Source of the DNA: Deinococcus puniceus
Lineage (GTDB): Bacteria; Deinococcota; Deinococci; Deinococcales; Deinococcaceae
Direction: 5' to 3'
Length of the DNA stretch: 64,000 nucleotides
Assembly (NCBI RefSeq): GCF_001644565.1
Contig: NZ_CP011387.1
Span: forward strand, 1,286,501 to 1,350,500
In this document: one piece after another, positions 34,821 to 43,828 of the stretch
How positions within the stretch are numbered: position 1 is the first letter of the stretch
How the letters are laid out: the number at the start of each line of letters is the position of its first letter
The notes under the pieces: generated by a model
Databases searched by the model: none
What the model saw: the letters and a program-made list of their open reading frames with translations, nothing else
Told to the model about the DNA's origin: nothing
Program-made: the position numbers and the translations under genes

Positions 34821-35383
34821 GGGAGGCGCTCCGCCGTGCGGAGCGTCTCCATCCTCGGGTCTCGCTGTGGGCGATGGACGAACATCGTTTGGGCCTCCAG
34901 CCCATCCTTCGCACCGCGTGGGCACCCACCGGGCAGCCGTTCATTTGCCCGGTGCACCCCCGTTACGAATGGCTCTATGTGTACGCCTTTGTCAACCCAG
35001 AGACCGGCGAAAGTCGCTTCTGGATCATGCCAACGCTCAATCAGCAGGCCTATGGGCTGGTCATGGCCGCCTTTGCTCAGAGTGTGGGGGCGGGCCAAGA
35101 TCATCATGTCGTGGTGGTGGAAGACAACGGTGGCTTCCATGTCCCTGCCCTGCAGGGACATCCCCCAGGCATCGAGATTGTGCGCCTACCACCGTACTCG
35201 CCAGAACTCCAACCTGTCGAACGCGTCTGGCACCTCACCGATGCCACCATCGCCAACACCTGTCCGCAAAACCTCGCCGCTTTGGAAACTGTGCTCGGAG
35301 AGCAGTGTGCGTGGCTCGAAACCCAACCTGACCTCATCACCCAACACACCCTCTTCCACTGGTGGCCTTTGTGTCAGAATTAA
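34807..35383 (+). CDS. IS630-family transposase, catalytic DDE frame
   Basis: Open in the -1 frame relative to the first part from before its stop (reading YNKELGEALRRAERL) and containing the full DDE_3 domain: first Asp in SLWAMDEHRLGLQP, second in VVVEDNGGFHVP, Glu in PPYSPELQPVERVW. Either a programmed -1 shift joins the two frames or a single-base change inactivated the transposase; I see no classic A-rich heptamer at the junction. Independent initiation at ATG 34874 would lose the first Asp context. Confidence 0.75.
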
Positions 35384-35740
35384 TCGGAATTCGTATTACC
35401 TGCTGGATGGCCGCAGCGTTGTCGTGCATTGCCGGGGCGGATTGGGCCGGGCCGGACTGGTGGCCGCGTGCCTGGTGGTGCAGGGCGGAATGCCGCCGAG
35501 GGAAGCTATTGCGCTGGTACGGGCCACGAGGAGCCGCCACGCGATTGAGACGGCGGTGCAGGAACGGTTTGTAGAGGCATTCGGAGCATAGCCCGCCGCA
35601 ACCGACTGCATGAAAGAGGGTTGTTAAAGGAATTGTCCGAGGTCTAGTGTCAGCTAGAAGACCTCTGACGCTTCCATTCCCCCAACTACTTGTTGAGATT
35701 CATTAGACCTCTTGCGAAAGTGGTGGTCTAAACTGGCAGC

Positions 35741-36579
35741 GTGGAGCGAGACCGTCTGACACGCACGCTGAAGATGAATCGCAAGCAGTTTCGTCGACGC
35801 ACCGGGGTTTACCCGGAAACCTTTGCCGAGATGGAAACGGTGCTTGCACAACGGGAAGAACGGAAAAAGAAATCTGGCCGCCCAGCCGCGCTCAGCGTGG
35901 CTGAACAACTCCTGATGACGCTGGAATTCTGGCGTGAGTACCGTACCTTCGCACACCTGGGTGACGACTGGGGCGTGCATGAAACCACCGTGCACCGCAC
36001 GGTGGAACGCGTGGAAGCGGCCTTGATTGGCAGTGCGCGGTTCCAGATGCCCAGGAAACGCGTATTTCAGGAAGCGCAGCTCGTCTACAGCATCGTCGCC
36101 GTCGATGCTTCTGAAGTGCCGTGTGAACGGCCCAAAAAAAACAGCGCCGCTGGTACAGCGGCAAGAAAAAACGCCATACCCTGAAATTTCAGCTGCTGAT
36201 CTGCACCGTGACTCAGCGCATTCTGGGCACCGCCACGAGCGCGGGGGCCGTTCATGACCTGAAACTGTTCCGTCAGTCGGGCGTGCGACTGCCCAACGAT
36301 ACCGCCCTGATCGGGGATGCCGGGTACCAGGGACTCTGGCGGAGCCACGGGCAGGCCATCACCACCCATAAGGCGACGCGTGCGTCGCCCCTATCCGCGG
36401 ATCAGCGCCAAGAAAACCGCGTGCTCGCCTATACCCGGCAGGGCATTGAGCATGTCATTCGCCGGATGAAAATCTTTCGTGTCCTGAAGGGCATCTATCG
36501 CCATCGGCGGCGTCGGTTTGCCCTTCGAGTTCAGCTGATCGCTGCGCTCTGCAACCTGACCCGCGCACGTCCCGCCTGA
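35741..36579 (+). CDS. IS5-family transposase with A8 -1 frameshift
   Basis: The first frame (GTG 35741 to 36184) encodes MERDRLTRTLKMNRKQFRRR, the HTH_Tnp_4-type helix region and the first catalytic Asp in YSIVAVDASEVPCERPKKN. After the A8 run (36134-36141) the -1 frame reads QRRWYSGKKKRHTLKFQ and continues to 36579 with ALIGDAGYQGLW (second Asp) and the final Glu region RQGIEHVIRRMKIFRVLKG. A -1 slip on A-AAA-AAA gives one ~279-aa transposase, the standard arrangement for IS427-type elements. Confidence 0.85.
36134..36141 (+). other. A8 slippery site for -1 frameshifting
   Basis: Eight adenines read AAA-AAA-AAC in the first frame; slipping one base back enters the frame with the rest of the transposase. 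Confidence 0.7.
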
Positions 36580-36596
36580 CTTTCGCAAGAGGTCTA

Positions 36597-37002
36597 TTGA
36601 CTTCGGTCAAGGCGAACAACTCTCTCGACGACTACTTCAATCTACTTTGGGCCGACGAGGATAGATTTTCGTCGGCTCTTTTTTGACTCGCACGTTGATA
36701 CGGCTTCTGGGAGATGGTCGGGGAGAATATACCTCTGGGCATGGGCGTAGGGGAGGGGGGATAGACATCGAAGGACACCTATGCTTCACTAATGGCCACG
36801 AGTCCATTGCAAGCTTAGGGCGAATCTGTCGCCTCCGTACCATCCTCCACAATGCTCTCCTCTTCTTCCTAGACGGTCTCGAATCTTTAACCTGTTCATC
36901 ATATTGCTTGGCAGATATGAGCGAGTAACTAACACAGACCTCGGACTCAATGATTAATCTCATATTTCACAGAAGTCGCAGCCGAGTCAAGGAGGATTTG
37001 CC
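36597..37002. other. low-GC spacer downstream of the IS5-type element
   Basis: About 400 bases, lower in GC than the chromosome. Holds a good terminator at 36651-36684; short ORFs on both strands have no recognisable features. The ribosome site AAGGAGGA for the next gene is at its end. Confidence 0.45.
36651..36684 (+). terminator. Rho-independent terminator
   Basis: GCCGACGA (36651-36658) pairs with TCGTCGGC (36669-36676), followed by TCTTTTTT. The transcript it once ended has probably been cut by the IS insertions. Confidence 0.7.
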
Positions 37003-37797
37003 ATGCATTCAGCCCGTTTACACCGCGTATCGTCGTTTGTATCCTTTGGCCTGCTCTGCTTTGCTGTTACGTGTTCGGGTCAGGTAGAGGCCGCCAGCCT
37101 CAGCAAGATTCAGAGCAGTGGCACATTGAAGCTTGGGTTTTCCACCAATACTCCGGGTCTAATCACCTCAGAGAGCGGAAAAATCACGGGTTTTGCTGTG
37201 GAACTCATGTCTTTGATTGGGAAAGAGATGAAGGTCAAGTCTGTGACATGGAAGAAAGTGGCAACGCAAGATGTGTTGCTTAAAGATTTGGGTGCCGGAA
37301 CCTTCGATGCGGTGTTTGATGCACGGTTGCCACAAGTTATCAGTGACATTGATCAGAGTGCGCCGCTAGGCTGCACCGGGGGCGTGTTGTTCGCCCGTCC
37401 CGGTGGCCCCAGCACACAGGCGGGCCTTCAAGGAAAAAGCATTGCCATGACTACAGATCACCCCTATTTCAACTATATCCGCAACCTTCCTTTCCCAAAG
37501 AAAGTCAACGTGTTTCCCTCTGCCGACGAAGGCCTGTTGGGTTTTTTGTTGGGTTCGGTGGATGTCGTGCTTTTAGACCGATTCGATGCTCTCAAAATGT
37601 ACAAAAAAGTCGGCCCTGAAAAGTTGCAGGTCAGTCCTCTCTTGTGGAGCCAGCCTATGTATGTTGTCGTCAGTACTGATCCTAAAAAAGAGGTCACGGC
37701 TGCCATCAATAAGGCACTGAACAAGCTTCAAAGCAACGGCGTTTACGCCACCCTGAGCAAAAAATATTTCACTCAGGATGTGCGTTGCACGCAGTAA
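37003..37797 (+). CDS. extracellular solute-binding protein (family 3, amino-acid type), orphan
   Basis: 264 aa with a ~30-residue signal peptide. Two-lobed family-3 pattern: LSKIQSSGTLKLGFSTNTPG at the start of the mature protein, GKITGFAVELMSLIGKEM, FDAVFDARLPQVI and a second lobe with LDRFDALKMYKKVGP. Such proteins deliver amino acids or similar ligands to ABC permeases, but no permease or ATPase gene is adjacent. Lower GC than its neighbours and its place between IS remnants point to recent acquisition. AAGGAGGA before ATG 37003. Confidence 0.78.
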   Translation: MHSARLHRVSSFVSFGLLCFAVTCSGQVEAASLSKIQSSGTLKLGFSTNTPGLITSESGKITGFAVELMSLIGKEMKVKSVTWKKVATQDVLLKDLGAGTFDAVFDARLPQVISDIDQSAPLGCTGGVLFARPGGPSTQAGLQGKSIAMTTDHPYFNYIRNLPFPKKVNVFPSADEGLLGFLLGSVDVVLLDRFDALKMYKKVGPEKLQVSPLLWSQPMYVVVSTDPKKEVTAAINKALNKLQSNGVYATLSKKYFTQDVRCTQ

Positions 37798-37840
37798 TAC
37801 GTATTCCGATTGAAAACCAAGAGTACGACTTTTAATCGGA
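37798..37840. repeat. IS630-end-like inverted repeat pair
   Basis: TACGTATTCCGATTGAA at 37798 resembles the left end of the IS630-type element, and TTTTAATCGGA at 37830-37840 its right end. The two also pair with each other (TCCGATTGAAAA / TTTTAATCGGA). A relic or miniature element directly after the solute-binding gene. Confidence 0.5.
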
Positions 37841-37973
37841 GCGGAGCGAGTGAAAACACGTCCGGACTGATGCGGTGTGGATGGATAAGTGGTGCAGTTG
37901 CGGCTGTGCGGCCACCATACGGAATGCGTAGAAGGCAACTTGACTTGAATTTTGTGGCTTGCCACCGCCCTTC

Positions 37974-39530
37974 TTACGGAATCTCCACTTCCCCACGCCA
38001 CCCCGCAGGCCGCTCCAGCAGCAGCTTCAGCGGGGTTTCGCCGTGCTTCAGCAAATAGGTCAAGAAATTCATTTCGCGTTCCTGCGGCGTCCCGTTGGGC
38101 AGCAGATGTGCTTTGAGGCGGGTGAGTTGGCCGCTGCGGTCATTTTCTTGGCGTGCTAGGGCGCGGGTCGCCAGCGTTTGCAGGTGGGCAATCCGGGCGG
38201 TGGTGCGGGTGCGGGTGCGTTCAGCGGCTCCCTCCAGTGTGGGATCGAGGGCCGCGATTTCGGCGGCTAAGGCGTGCAGATCGGCGTCTAAGGCGCTGAG
38301 GCGTTCGGCGGTGACGGCCCCGGCTTGGCGCTCTAAGGCCAAAGAGCGGCCCAACACGCCTTCCGGGTCAGCCTGCACCTGCGCGGCAGGGGCGTTCAGA
38401 CGGCGCAGCAGCCGCGCCACATTGGGTTCCAACCACGTCACGCTCAGGCGGGGCCACAGCAGCGGTTGCTGAAGCCCATGCAGCGGATACACATCTTTTA
38501 GTTGTGCCCCATACGCGATTTCGCCGGGGCCGACGACAAAGGCGGCAGTGGGCAGCAGCGCGTCCTGCACTGTGGGGCGTAGGCCAGCAGCGGGCGTCAG
38601 GCGCGACGGATCGGCGTCCAGTACGGCCAGCAAGTCGGCTTTGGAATAGCTGCGGGTGTCGGTAGAGAAGGTTTTACCTTCCAGCTTCAGGAGGCGGCGT
38701 TGGCCGTCATCTTCCTCGATAAACAGATTGGTGGCCCCGGCTGGGCGGCGCAACTGCGGCACAAAGCCTCGGCGTTCCAGCGCGGCGGCGGCGGCCTCTA
38801 TGCGGGCCGAGCTTTCCAGCGGGCGCTCCAACTCCTGTGCCAGCGTGGGGGCCATCAGGCGGGCCAACGCGGGATGAAGGGGATCAAGCACCAGCAGGCC
38901 AGCGGGGGCGAGCAGCCCATGAATCAGGCGGGCAAAGACATCGGCGTAACTGCCGCCAGCAGCAATGGCCCGCCCGATTCTGCCCCGCACGGCGGCCACA
39001 TATTCTTGCGGCGCGTCGAAGGCATCCAGCAGGGCCATCACCTGCGCTGTCCATTCGGCCCGCCACGCAATCCGGCCTACGGGCACGCCTTCCGGCACAT
39101 CCAACGTCAGGCGATGCAGGTATTCGGAGTGATCCAGCAGCGTCGTAGACGCCACTTCTGCCGCGTCGTGGTCTTGGCTGGCGATCCAGTACACCGCCAC
39201 CACAGGCACGGCTTCGGTGTGCAACTCGCGGGCCAAGAGTGCCGCGTCTGCGCCCTTATGCACGCTGTAGGCTGGCCCGGTCAGCAGTCCGGCTTGCTGC
39301 CCTGTGACCACCACGCGGGAAGCCGGGTGCGCCAAGTGCATTAGGGCCGCCTCCGCGTGGGCGTCCAGCGTGCCTAAATCTTGGTGATAGGCCCGCAGCG
39401 CCGACGCCAGTGCCGCACGGTCTAGCTCAGGCCGCGCCTCTGCCAGTGCCGCCGCCGTATCCCCCCCCCGCAGCCGGATAAAGTCTGCCAATTCGCCTGC
39501 CCGGTAAGCTGTTGCCAAGTCTGCCGCCAT
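37974..39530 (-). CDS. bshC: bacillithiol synthase BshC (cysteine-adding enzyme)
   Basis: 518 aa. Adds cysteine to glucosaminyl-malate in the last step of bacillithiol synthesis. Family marks: VVVTGQQAGLLTGPAYSVHK near residue 75, AVYWIASQDHDAAEVAS around 113-129, the GLLVLDPLHPALARL segment and the coiled-coil-rich C-terminal half ending in MNFLTYLLKHGETPLKLLL. Full length. Implies bacillithiol as the low-molecular-weight thiol here. AAGAGGCAG precedes ATG 39530. Confidence 0.92.
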   Translation of the reverse strand: MAADLATAYRAGELADFIRLRGGDTAAALAEARPELDRAALASALRAYHQDLGTLDAHAEAALMHLAHPASRVVVTGQQAGLLTGPAYSVHKGADAALLARELHTEAVPVVAVYWIASQDHDAAEVASTTLLDHSEYLHRLTLDVPEGVPVGRIAWRAEWTAQVMALLDAFDAPQEYVAAVRGRIGRAIAAGGSYADVFARLIHGLLAPAGLLVLDPLHPALARLMAPTLAQELERPLESSARIEAAAAALERRGFVPQLRRPAGATNLFIEEDDGQRRLLKLEGKTFSTDTRSYSKADLLAVLDADPSRLTPAAGLRPTVQDALLPTAAFVVGPGEIAYGAQLKDVYPLHGLQQPLLWPRLSVTWLEPNVARLLRRLNAPAAQVQADPEGVLGRSLALERQAGAVTAERLSALDADLHALAAEIAALDPTLEGAAERTRTRTTARIAHLQTLATRALARQENDRSGQLTRLKAHLLPNGTPQEREMNFLTYLLKHGETPLKLLLERPAGWRGEVEIP

Positions 39531-39796
39531 CCGCTCTGCCTCTTCTTTTTCACCGTTCGGGCCTGTGTGGTGCGTGCCAGACGGAAAAGTCTTGAATTTA
39601 GACCCGGCACCACACGCGGCGGTATCAGGTCAACCCCTGCACGGTAAAGCACCGCAAAACTTAAAGCAACAACGGCAGGAGCTTGATTTGTGTTAGGTCA
39701 GGGTGTAAGGGAGCGGCGTTGACGTGAGGAAGCAGAATCTATCCACGGAGCGAAGTGAAGAGCCTGAATTCTTCATTTTGGAATCCTTGACGTGGC
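39531..39796. other. intergenic region upstream of bshC
   Basis: No gene recognised between bshC and the FNR-type regulator (both minus strand); no clear promoter or terminator seen. Confidence 0.3.
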
Positions 39797-40471
39797 CTAA
39801 CGCAACGGCTCCCGCGTGGCCTGCTGCAAGCCTGTTCTGTCGGTCAAAATAATGCGGCGGTAGCCCAAGTCCAGCAGTCCGCGTGTGCGGAAGTCTCCCA
39901 GCAGCTTGGTAATCGTTTCGCGGGTGCTGCCCACCACATGGGCCAAATCCTGGTGAGACACGCGCTCCCGCAGCGCCAGCGTGCCGCCTTCAGGCCACGG
40001 GCCTTCGCGTTCGGCCAGGTTCAGGAGGGCGAGCGCCAACCGCTGCGACACTTCCAAAAACACCAGTCCGGCCAAGCGTTCCTGCACGCCCCTCGTCTGG
40101 CGGGTCACCTGTTCGGTGAGGGCCACGCCTACAGGCGGATAGGTGCGGGTCAGGCGCGAGAGGGTTTCTTGGCCGATCATCAGGGTTTCGGTGTCGTCCA
40201 TAGCCTCGGCATACACGCCGTAGCGTTCGTTATGCAGCAGAGTGGAGGCTCCGAGCAGTGCGCCCGCGCCGTGCACGTCCAGCGTGACTTCGCGTGCGCC
40301 GGAGCCGAGGCGGTACAGCCTGACCGTGCCGCGCGTCAGCAGGTGCAGCGTTTCGGCGGGGTCTTCGGGATGAAACAGCAACCCGCCCCGCGCCCAGCGC
40401 CCCACCCGTCCTGCGGCCACCATCTGCGCCTGAGCGTCTGCGGGCAAAACTCCAAAAACACCGGGCAACAT
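39797..40471 (-). CDS. Crp/FNR-family transcriptional regulator
   Basis: 224 aa. Cyclic-nucleotide-binding-type beta roll (FHPEDPAETLHLLTRGTVRLYRLG, then LGASTLLHNERYGVYAEAMDD), a long dimer helix and a winged HTH (RVSHQDLAHVVGSTRETITKLLGDFRTRG). No FNR-type N-terminal Cys cluster, and the cAMP-contacting residues are not obvious, so the signal is unknown. Start ATG 40471 is preferred over a longer frame because CATACT lies seven bases before it. Confidence 0.85.
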   Translation of the reverse strand: MLPGVFGVLPADAQAQMVAAGRVGRWARGGLLFHPEDPAETLHLLTRGTVRLYRLGSGAREVTLDVHGAGALLGASTLLHNERYGVYAEAMDDTETLMIGQETLSRLTRTYPPVGVALTEQVTRQTRGVQERLAGLVFLEVSQRLALALLNLAEREGPWPEGGTLALRERVSHQDLAHVVGSTRETITKLLGDFRTRGLLDLGYRRIILTDRTGLQQATREPLR

Positions 40472-40478
40472 GCCCCGC

Positions 40479-40484
40479 AGTATG
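40479..40484 (-). promoter_or_regulatory. -10 box CATACT, leaderless-type, FNR-type gene
   Basis: Seven bases before ATG 40471; decides the start. Confidence 0.45.
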
Positions 40485-40571
40485 ACGCAAGCGGGGCCGG
40501 AAGTTGCCGGGGGTATCTGGGCGGGGGATAGGGGGCGGCGCACTGTATGGCCCAAACTGGCCCCCGCCCCT

Positions 40572-40577
40572 TACAAT
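40572..40577 (+). promoter_or_regulatory. -10 box TACAAT, leaderless-type
   Basis: Nine bases before ATG 40587; argues against longer in-frame starts. Confidence 0.5.
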
Positions 40578-40586
40578 CGGCCCAGC

Positions 40587-41366
40587 ATGACCAACGCCCG
40601 CCCCGCCCACCCCCCCGCGCCCCCCGCAGATTCCGCACGTCTGGAACTGTTTGGGTTGCCGCTGGACGTGATTTCTCTGGACGCCACCCTAGACTTGTTG
40701 GGCGGCTGGATGTTCACGCAGTCCCGCGCCCCGCACACGGTGGTCACGCTGAATCCCGAACTGATCGTGCAGTCGCGCAGCCACCCGGAATTTGCCAATG
40801 CCGTGCAAGTGGCCGATTTGGTCACGGCAGACGGCGTGGGCATCGTGTACGCCGCCCGCCAACTGCACGGGTTAGAAGTGCCGCGTGCGCCCGGTTTCGA
40901 CATCGTAGCGGGGCTGATGAAGCGGCACGGGGCCGACTTGCGGGTGTTTTTCCTTGGTGCAAAACCCGGTGTGGCAGAGGTAGCCGCCCAGAACGCCGCC
41001 CGCGACTACGGGATTACGGTGGCAGGCGTGCATCACGGCTATTTCGACTTGCCCGAAGACCAGCGTGTGGCCGACTTGGTGGGGGCCAGCAACGCCCACC
41101 TAGTCCTGACGGCGATGGGCGGCGGGCGGCAAGAAACCTTCAACCAGTACTGGCGGCAAGTGCTGAACGCGCCTGTGCTGATCGGCTGCGGCGGTGTGAT
41201 AGATGTGCTGGCCGGAACCGCTGACTTGGCCCCGGCTTGGACGCGCCGAATGGGCGTGGAATGGATCTGGCGCGTGGTGGGAGACCGCAAACGCTGGAAC
41301 CGTGCGCCCCGGTTGGCCCAATTCGTGACGCTGGTGCGGGCGGAAAAGAAGCGGTTGGGACGGTGA
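40587..41366 (+). CDS. WecG/TagA/CpsF-family glycosyltransferase
   Basis: 259 aa. GT26 family: VVTLNPELIVQSRSHPEFANAV, then VTADGVGIVYAARQL, RVFFLGAKPGVAEVAAQNAA and the C-terminal GVEWIWRVVGDRKRW. These enzymes add N-acetylmannosamine(uronic acid) to a polyprenyl-linked sugar for teichoic-acid-like or capsule polymers. Relevant here because SLH proteins such as the one at 23167-24930 bind secondary wall polymers. The Pro/Ala-rich first 16 residues are variable. Confidence 0.88.
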   Translation: MTNARPAHPPAPPADSARLELFGLPLDVISLDATLDLLGGWMFTQSRAPHTVVTLNPELIVQSRSHPEFANAVQVADLVTADGVGIVYAARQLHGLEVPRAPGFDIVAGLMKRHGADLRVFFLGAKPGVAEVAAQNAARDYGITVAGVHHGYFDLPEDQRVADLVGASNAHLVLTAMGGGRQETFNQYWRQVLNAPVLIGCGGVIDVLAGTADLAPAWTRRMGVEWIWRVVGDRKRWNRAPRLAQFVTLVRAEKKRLGR

Positions 41367-41540
41367 TGCGCTGGGTGGGGGAGAGCGCGAAGAGCGTCCA
41401 ACGGTTTGCTGTAAGACAAGGGCTGTCCTCAACGCTGCTTTGACCACCCCTCCTACCGGAAATAGCACTGCCCATCCCTTTGACCCTTAGACCGCCCTCT
41501 CCCCGTCCCCACCTCACGGACAGCCGCGCCCCAAGTTGCC

Positions 41541-41546
41541 TATACT
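41541..41546 (+). promoter_or_regulatory. -10 box TATACT, serine dehydratase operon
   Basis: Near-consensus -10 six bases before ATG 41553; CGGACA 18 bases upstream may be the -35. Confidence 0.55.
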
Positions 41547-41552
41547 GCCCGT

Positions 41553-42218
41553 ATGTCCCTCCTTGACATGATCGGCCCCGTGATGATCGGGCCGAGCAGC
41601 AGCCATACCGCTGGCGCGTGCCGCCTGGGCTTGGTGGCGCACCACCTGTTGGGTGAAGCACCGCGCACCGCCAGCATCGGCCTGCACGCCAGCTTTGCCA
41701 AAACGGGTCGTGGGCATGGTACGCACTTGGCGTTGGTGGCGGGTCTGCTGGGCTATTTGCCCGACGATTCTCGCCTGCCCGACGCCTTTGCCGAGGCCGA
41801 GAAAGCGGAGCTGAAGGCCGAGTTTCATGACGTGGATTTGGGCGACGTGCATCCCAATACGGCCCAGATAGACCTGAAGGGCGACACCGGGAGCGTAACC
41901 GTGATCGGCAGCAGCACGGGCGGCGGCATCATCCGGGTGGGCAACGTGCAGGGCTTCCGGGTGGATTTCGATGCTTCTCAGCCCACGCTCCTGCTGCGCT
42001 ACGTAGACACCATCGGCGTGATTGCCCGCGTTGCTACCACCCTCGCTGCCGATGGAGCCAACATCGCCGCCCTCACCTGCGCCCGTGAAAAACGCGGCGG
42101 GGACGCACTCTTAGCTATCGAACTCGATCAGCCTCTCAGTGAACCTGCCCTGAATTTTGTGCGGGCATGGGCAGGAATGGCTTGGACGCGAATGCTGCCG
42201 AAATTGATGGATGGATAA
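41553..42218 (+). CDS. sdaAB: L-serine dehydratase, beta subunit
   Basis: 221 aa. SDH beta domain ([25 protein letters not shown]) followed by a C-terminal ACT domain ([28 protein letters not shown]). With the alpha subunit it deaminates L-serine to pyruvate using a 4Fe-4S cluster. The ACT part probably senses or binds serine. The alpha subunit follows 142 bases downstream. Confidence 0.93.
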   Translation: MSLLDMIGPVMIGPSSSHTAGACRLGLVAHHLLGEAPRTASIGLHASFAKTGRGHGTHLALVAGLLGYLPDDSRLPDAFAEAEKAELKAEFHDVDLGDVHPNTAQIDLKGDTGSVTVIGSSTGGGIIRVGNVQGFRVDFDASQPTLLLRYVDTIGVIARVATTLAADGANIAALTCAREKRGGDALLAIELDQPLSEPALNFVRAWAGMAWTRMLPKLMDG

Positions 42219-42360
42219 AAGCGGTGAGTGCTGAGTGGGAAGGTCAAAAGCATAAAAATCAGCCTCCTGCTTGCTTGGTTCGCCCTGATCTCCACTTATC
42301 TCACCCCGACCCACTGACCACTCACCCCTTCCCACTTACTCTCCGAAGGAGTTCCCCAAA

Positions 42361-43251
42361 ATGTTGACCCTCACCGACCTGATGAACGCCCCGGCCCCCG
42401 CTTCCGGCTGGGTGCTGGCCCAAGACTGCGAGGAAACGGGGCTTGACCCGGCTGATATTCGTGCGGAAATGGCGCGGCGGATTGGAGAAATGCGGGCCAG
42501 CATCGAGCGGGGGCTAAGTAGCGACGCCAAAAGCATTACGGGCATGGTGGGCTGGAATGCCAAGGGTCTGTGGGACGCGCCCGACGCCCTGAATGCCCCC
42601 CTGATTCGCCGGGTGCAGGCTTACGCGATGGCCGTGAACGAGGAAAACGCCCGCATGGGCCGCATCGTGGCCGCCCCCACCGCCGGAAGTGCCGGAACCA
42701 TTCCCGGTGCGCTGCTGGGCGTGGCCGATCATTTGGGCATTCCCGATGAGCGGCTGGTAGACCCGATGATTTTGGCGGCGGGCGTGGGCAAGGCCATCAG
42801 CAAACGCATGTTCATTTCGGGCGCGGCGGGCGGGTGTCAGGCCGAAATCGGCTCTAGCGCGGCGATGGCAGCGGCGGCAGTCACCGAACTCTTGGGCGGC
42901 AGTCCCCGCGCCTGCATTCAGGCGGCCAGCCTCGCTCTGATGAATACCATCGGTCTCGTGTGCGACCCGGTGGGCGGCTACGTAGAAGTGCCGTGCGTGA
43001 GCCGGAATGCCTTTTTTGCCGTTCACGCCGTCAGTGCGGCGCAGTTGGCGTTGGCGCAACTGGAATCCTTCATTCCGCCCGATGAGGTGCTGGGCGCAAT
43101 GGCCCAAGTTGGCCGCATGATGCCCGCCCAACTGCGCGAAACGGCGGAAGGTGGCTTGGCCCAGACGCCCACCGGACTGGCCGTGACCGCCCGAATGGAA
43201 GGCCGCCAACCTGACGAGGGTGGCGGCATGATCGAACTCCCGATGGCGTAG
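42361..43251 (+). CDS. sdaAA: L-serine dehydratase, alpha subunit
   Basis: 296 aa. Catalytic subunit with the cluster-ligand cysteines in [14 protein letters not shown] and in [19 protein letters not shown], plus [23 protein letters not shown] lies before ATG 42361. The two-polypeptide, iron-sulfur type is seen in Gram-positive and Deinococcus-like bacteria, in contrast with single-chain E. coli SdaA. The gap from the beta subunit is long but has no terminator. Confidence 0.94.
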   Translation: MLTLTDLMNAPAPASGWVLAQDCEETGLDPADIRAEMARRIGEMRASIERGLSSDAKSITGMVGWNAKGLWDAPDALNAPLIRRVQAYAMAVNEENARMGRIVAAPTAGSAGTIPGALLGVADHLGIPDERLVDPMILAAGVGKAISKRMFISGAAGGCQAEIGSSAAMAAAAVTELLGGSPRACIQAASLALMNTIGLVCDPVGGYVEVPCVSRNAFFAVHAVSAAQLALAQLESFIPPDEVLGAMAQVGRMMPAQLRETAEGGLAQTPTGLAVTARMEGRQPDEGGGMIELPMA

Positions 43252-43276
43252 GGGAGAGGGTTGAGTGGAAACAAGG

Positions 43277-43828
43277 CTAAGCGGTGCGGGCGCGGCGGCT
43301 TGAGCGTTGGCCGAGGACAGCTCCGGCGTAGGTGAGGGCGGCGCAACCTACCATCATTAGAGCGATCCAAAATTGCATGCCTGAGCTGATTTGCACTGAA
43401 GCGGCGAAATCAAATAGATTTGTCCTGAAGCCTTGGCTGCTGCTTAAGGTAATGAACGATGCGATTATATTGATACCACTATCAATTAGCGGCAGAAGGA
43501 TGAAGCCTGAACCAACAGCCCTCGGAGAGAATTTGAGGCGGCCTAAAAATATTCCAGTTGAGATCAATAGAATGGAGGCGAAAATAAGATAGATCGGAAC
43601 TCGAAAGGCTAGAGAAGTTTCCAACCAGTCCTCTCCAGTTGGAGTTGAATAAAATAGATTGGATGTCATAGATAGAGTTAGAGAACACACTAGCGCCACC
43701 AAAAATCCCGGCACATGATCCCGCCAGCCAAACAACCGCGCCGCCTGGTTCGTCTCGTGCGCCCACCCCGTATCACTCACAGCTTCGGCTTCGTTGTGCA
43801 TGGCGTCCTTCCAATCTTTGGGCTTCAT
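43277..43828 (-). CDS. PadR-operon membrane protein C
   Basis: 183 aa, four hydrophobic segments. N-terminus MKPKDWKDAMHNEAEAVSDT shares the DW-x(4-5)-HxEA pattern with the two upstream paralogs; the end is basic (GQRSSRRARTA). The DNA is clearly more AT-rich than the two paralogs, suggesting a separate origin or relaxed codon use. Its ATG overlaps the upstream stop (ATGA). Function unknown. Confidence 0.65.
   Translation of the reverse strand: MKPKDWKDAMHNEAEAVSDTGWAHETNQAARLFGWRDHVPGFLVALVCSLTLSMTSNLFYSTPTGEDWLETSLAFRVPIYLIFASILLISTGIFLGRLKFSPRAVGSGFILLPLIDSGINIIASFITLSSSQGFRTNLFDFAASVQISSGMQFWIALMMVGCAALTYAGAVLGQRSSRRARTA

Larger units (their letters stand above)
34290..35395 (+). mobile_element. 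IS630-family insertion sequence
   Basis: About 1.1 kb. Terminal inverted repeats TACGGACTCCGAATAA (left, 34290-34305) and TACGAATTCCGATTAA (right, complement of 35380-35395) match at 13 of 16 positions. The element is bounded by TA as IS630 elements are, and it carries a DDE transposase in two overlapping frames. Confidence 0.85.
33922..35591 (+). pseudogene. dual-specificity/CDKN3-like protein phosphatase split by an IS630-type element
   Basis: The N-terminal piece (33922-34289) encodes WISTGIWPGRLGLTFAPGKK through AAYIDELMT. The C-terminal piece (35396-35591) encodes YLLDGRSVVVHCRGGLGRAG with the PTP loop HC-x5-R, then a helical end. Joining base 34289 to 35396 gives one uninterrupted 188-codon frame across the PTP loop, as expected if a ~1.1-kb element inserted at a TA. 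In its present state the first fragment runs 13 bases into the element and stops (34303-34305), without the catalytic loop. So the gene is inactive here. Confidence 0.85.
35704..36596 (+). mobile_element. IS5-family (IS427-like) insertion sequence
   Basis: 893 bp between perfect 18-base inverted ends TAGACCTCTTGCGAAAGT (35704-35721) and its complement at 36579-36596; the outermost TA may be target duplication. It encodes a transposase split over two frames joined by an A8 tract. Confidence 0.88.

Noticed and set aside
36637..36963. 108-aa minus-strand ORF between the IS5-type element and the solute-binding gene
   Set aside because: Overlaps a strong plus-strand terminator, no start signal, Arg/Pro-rich composition.
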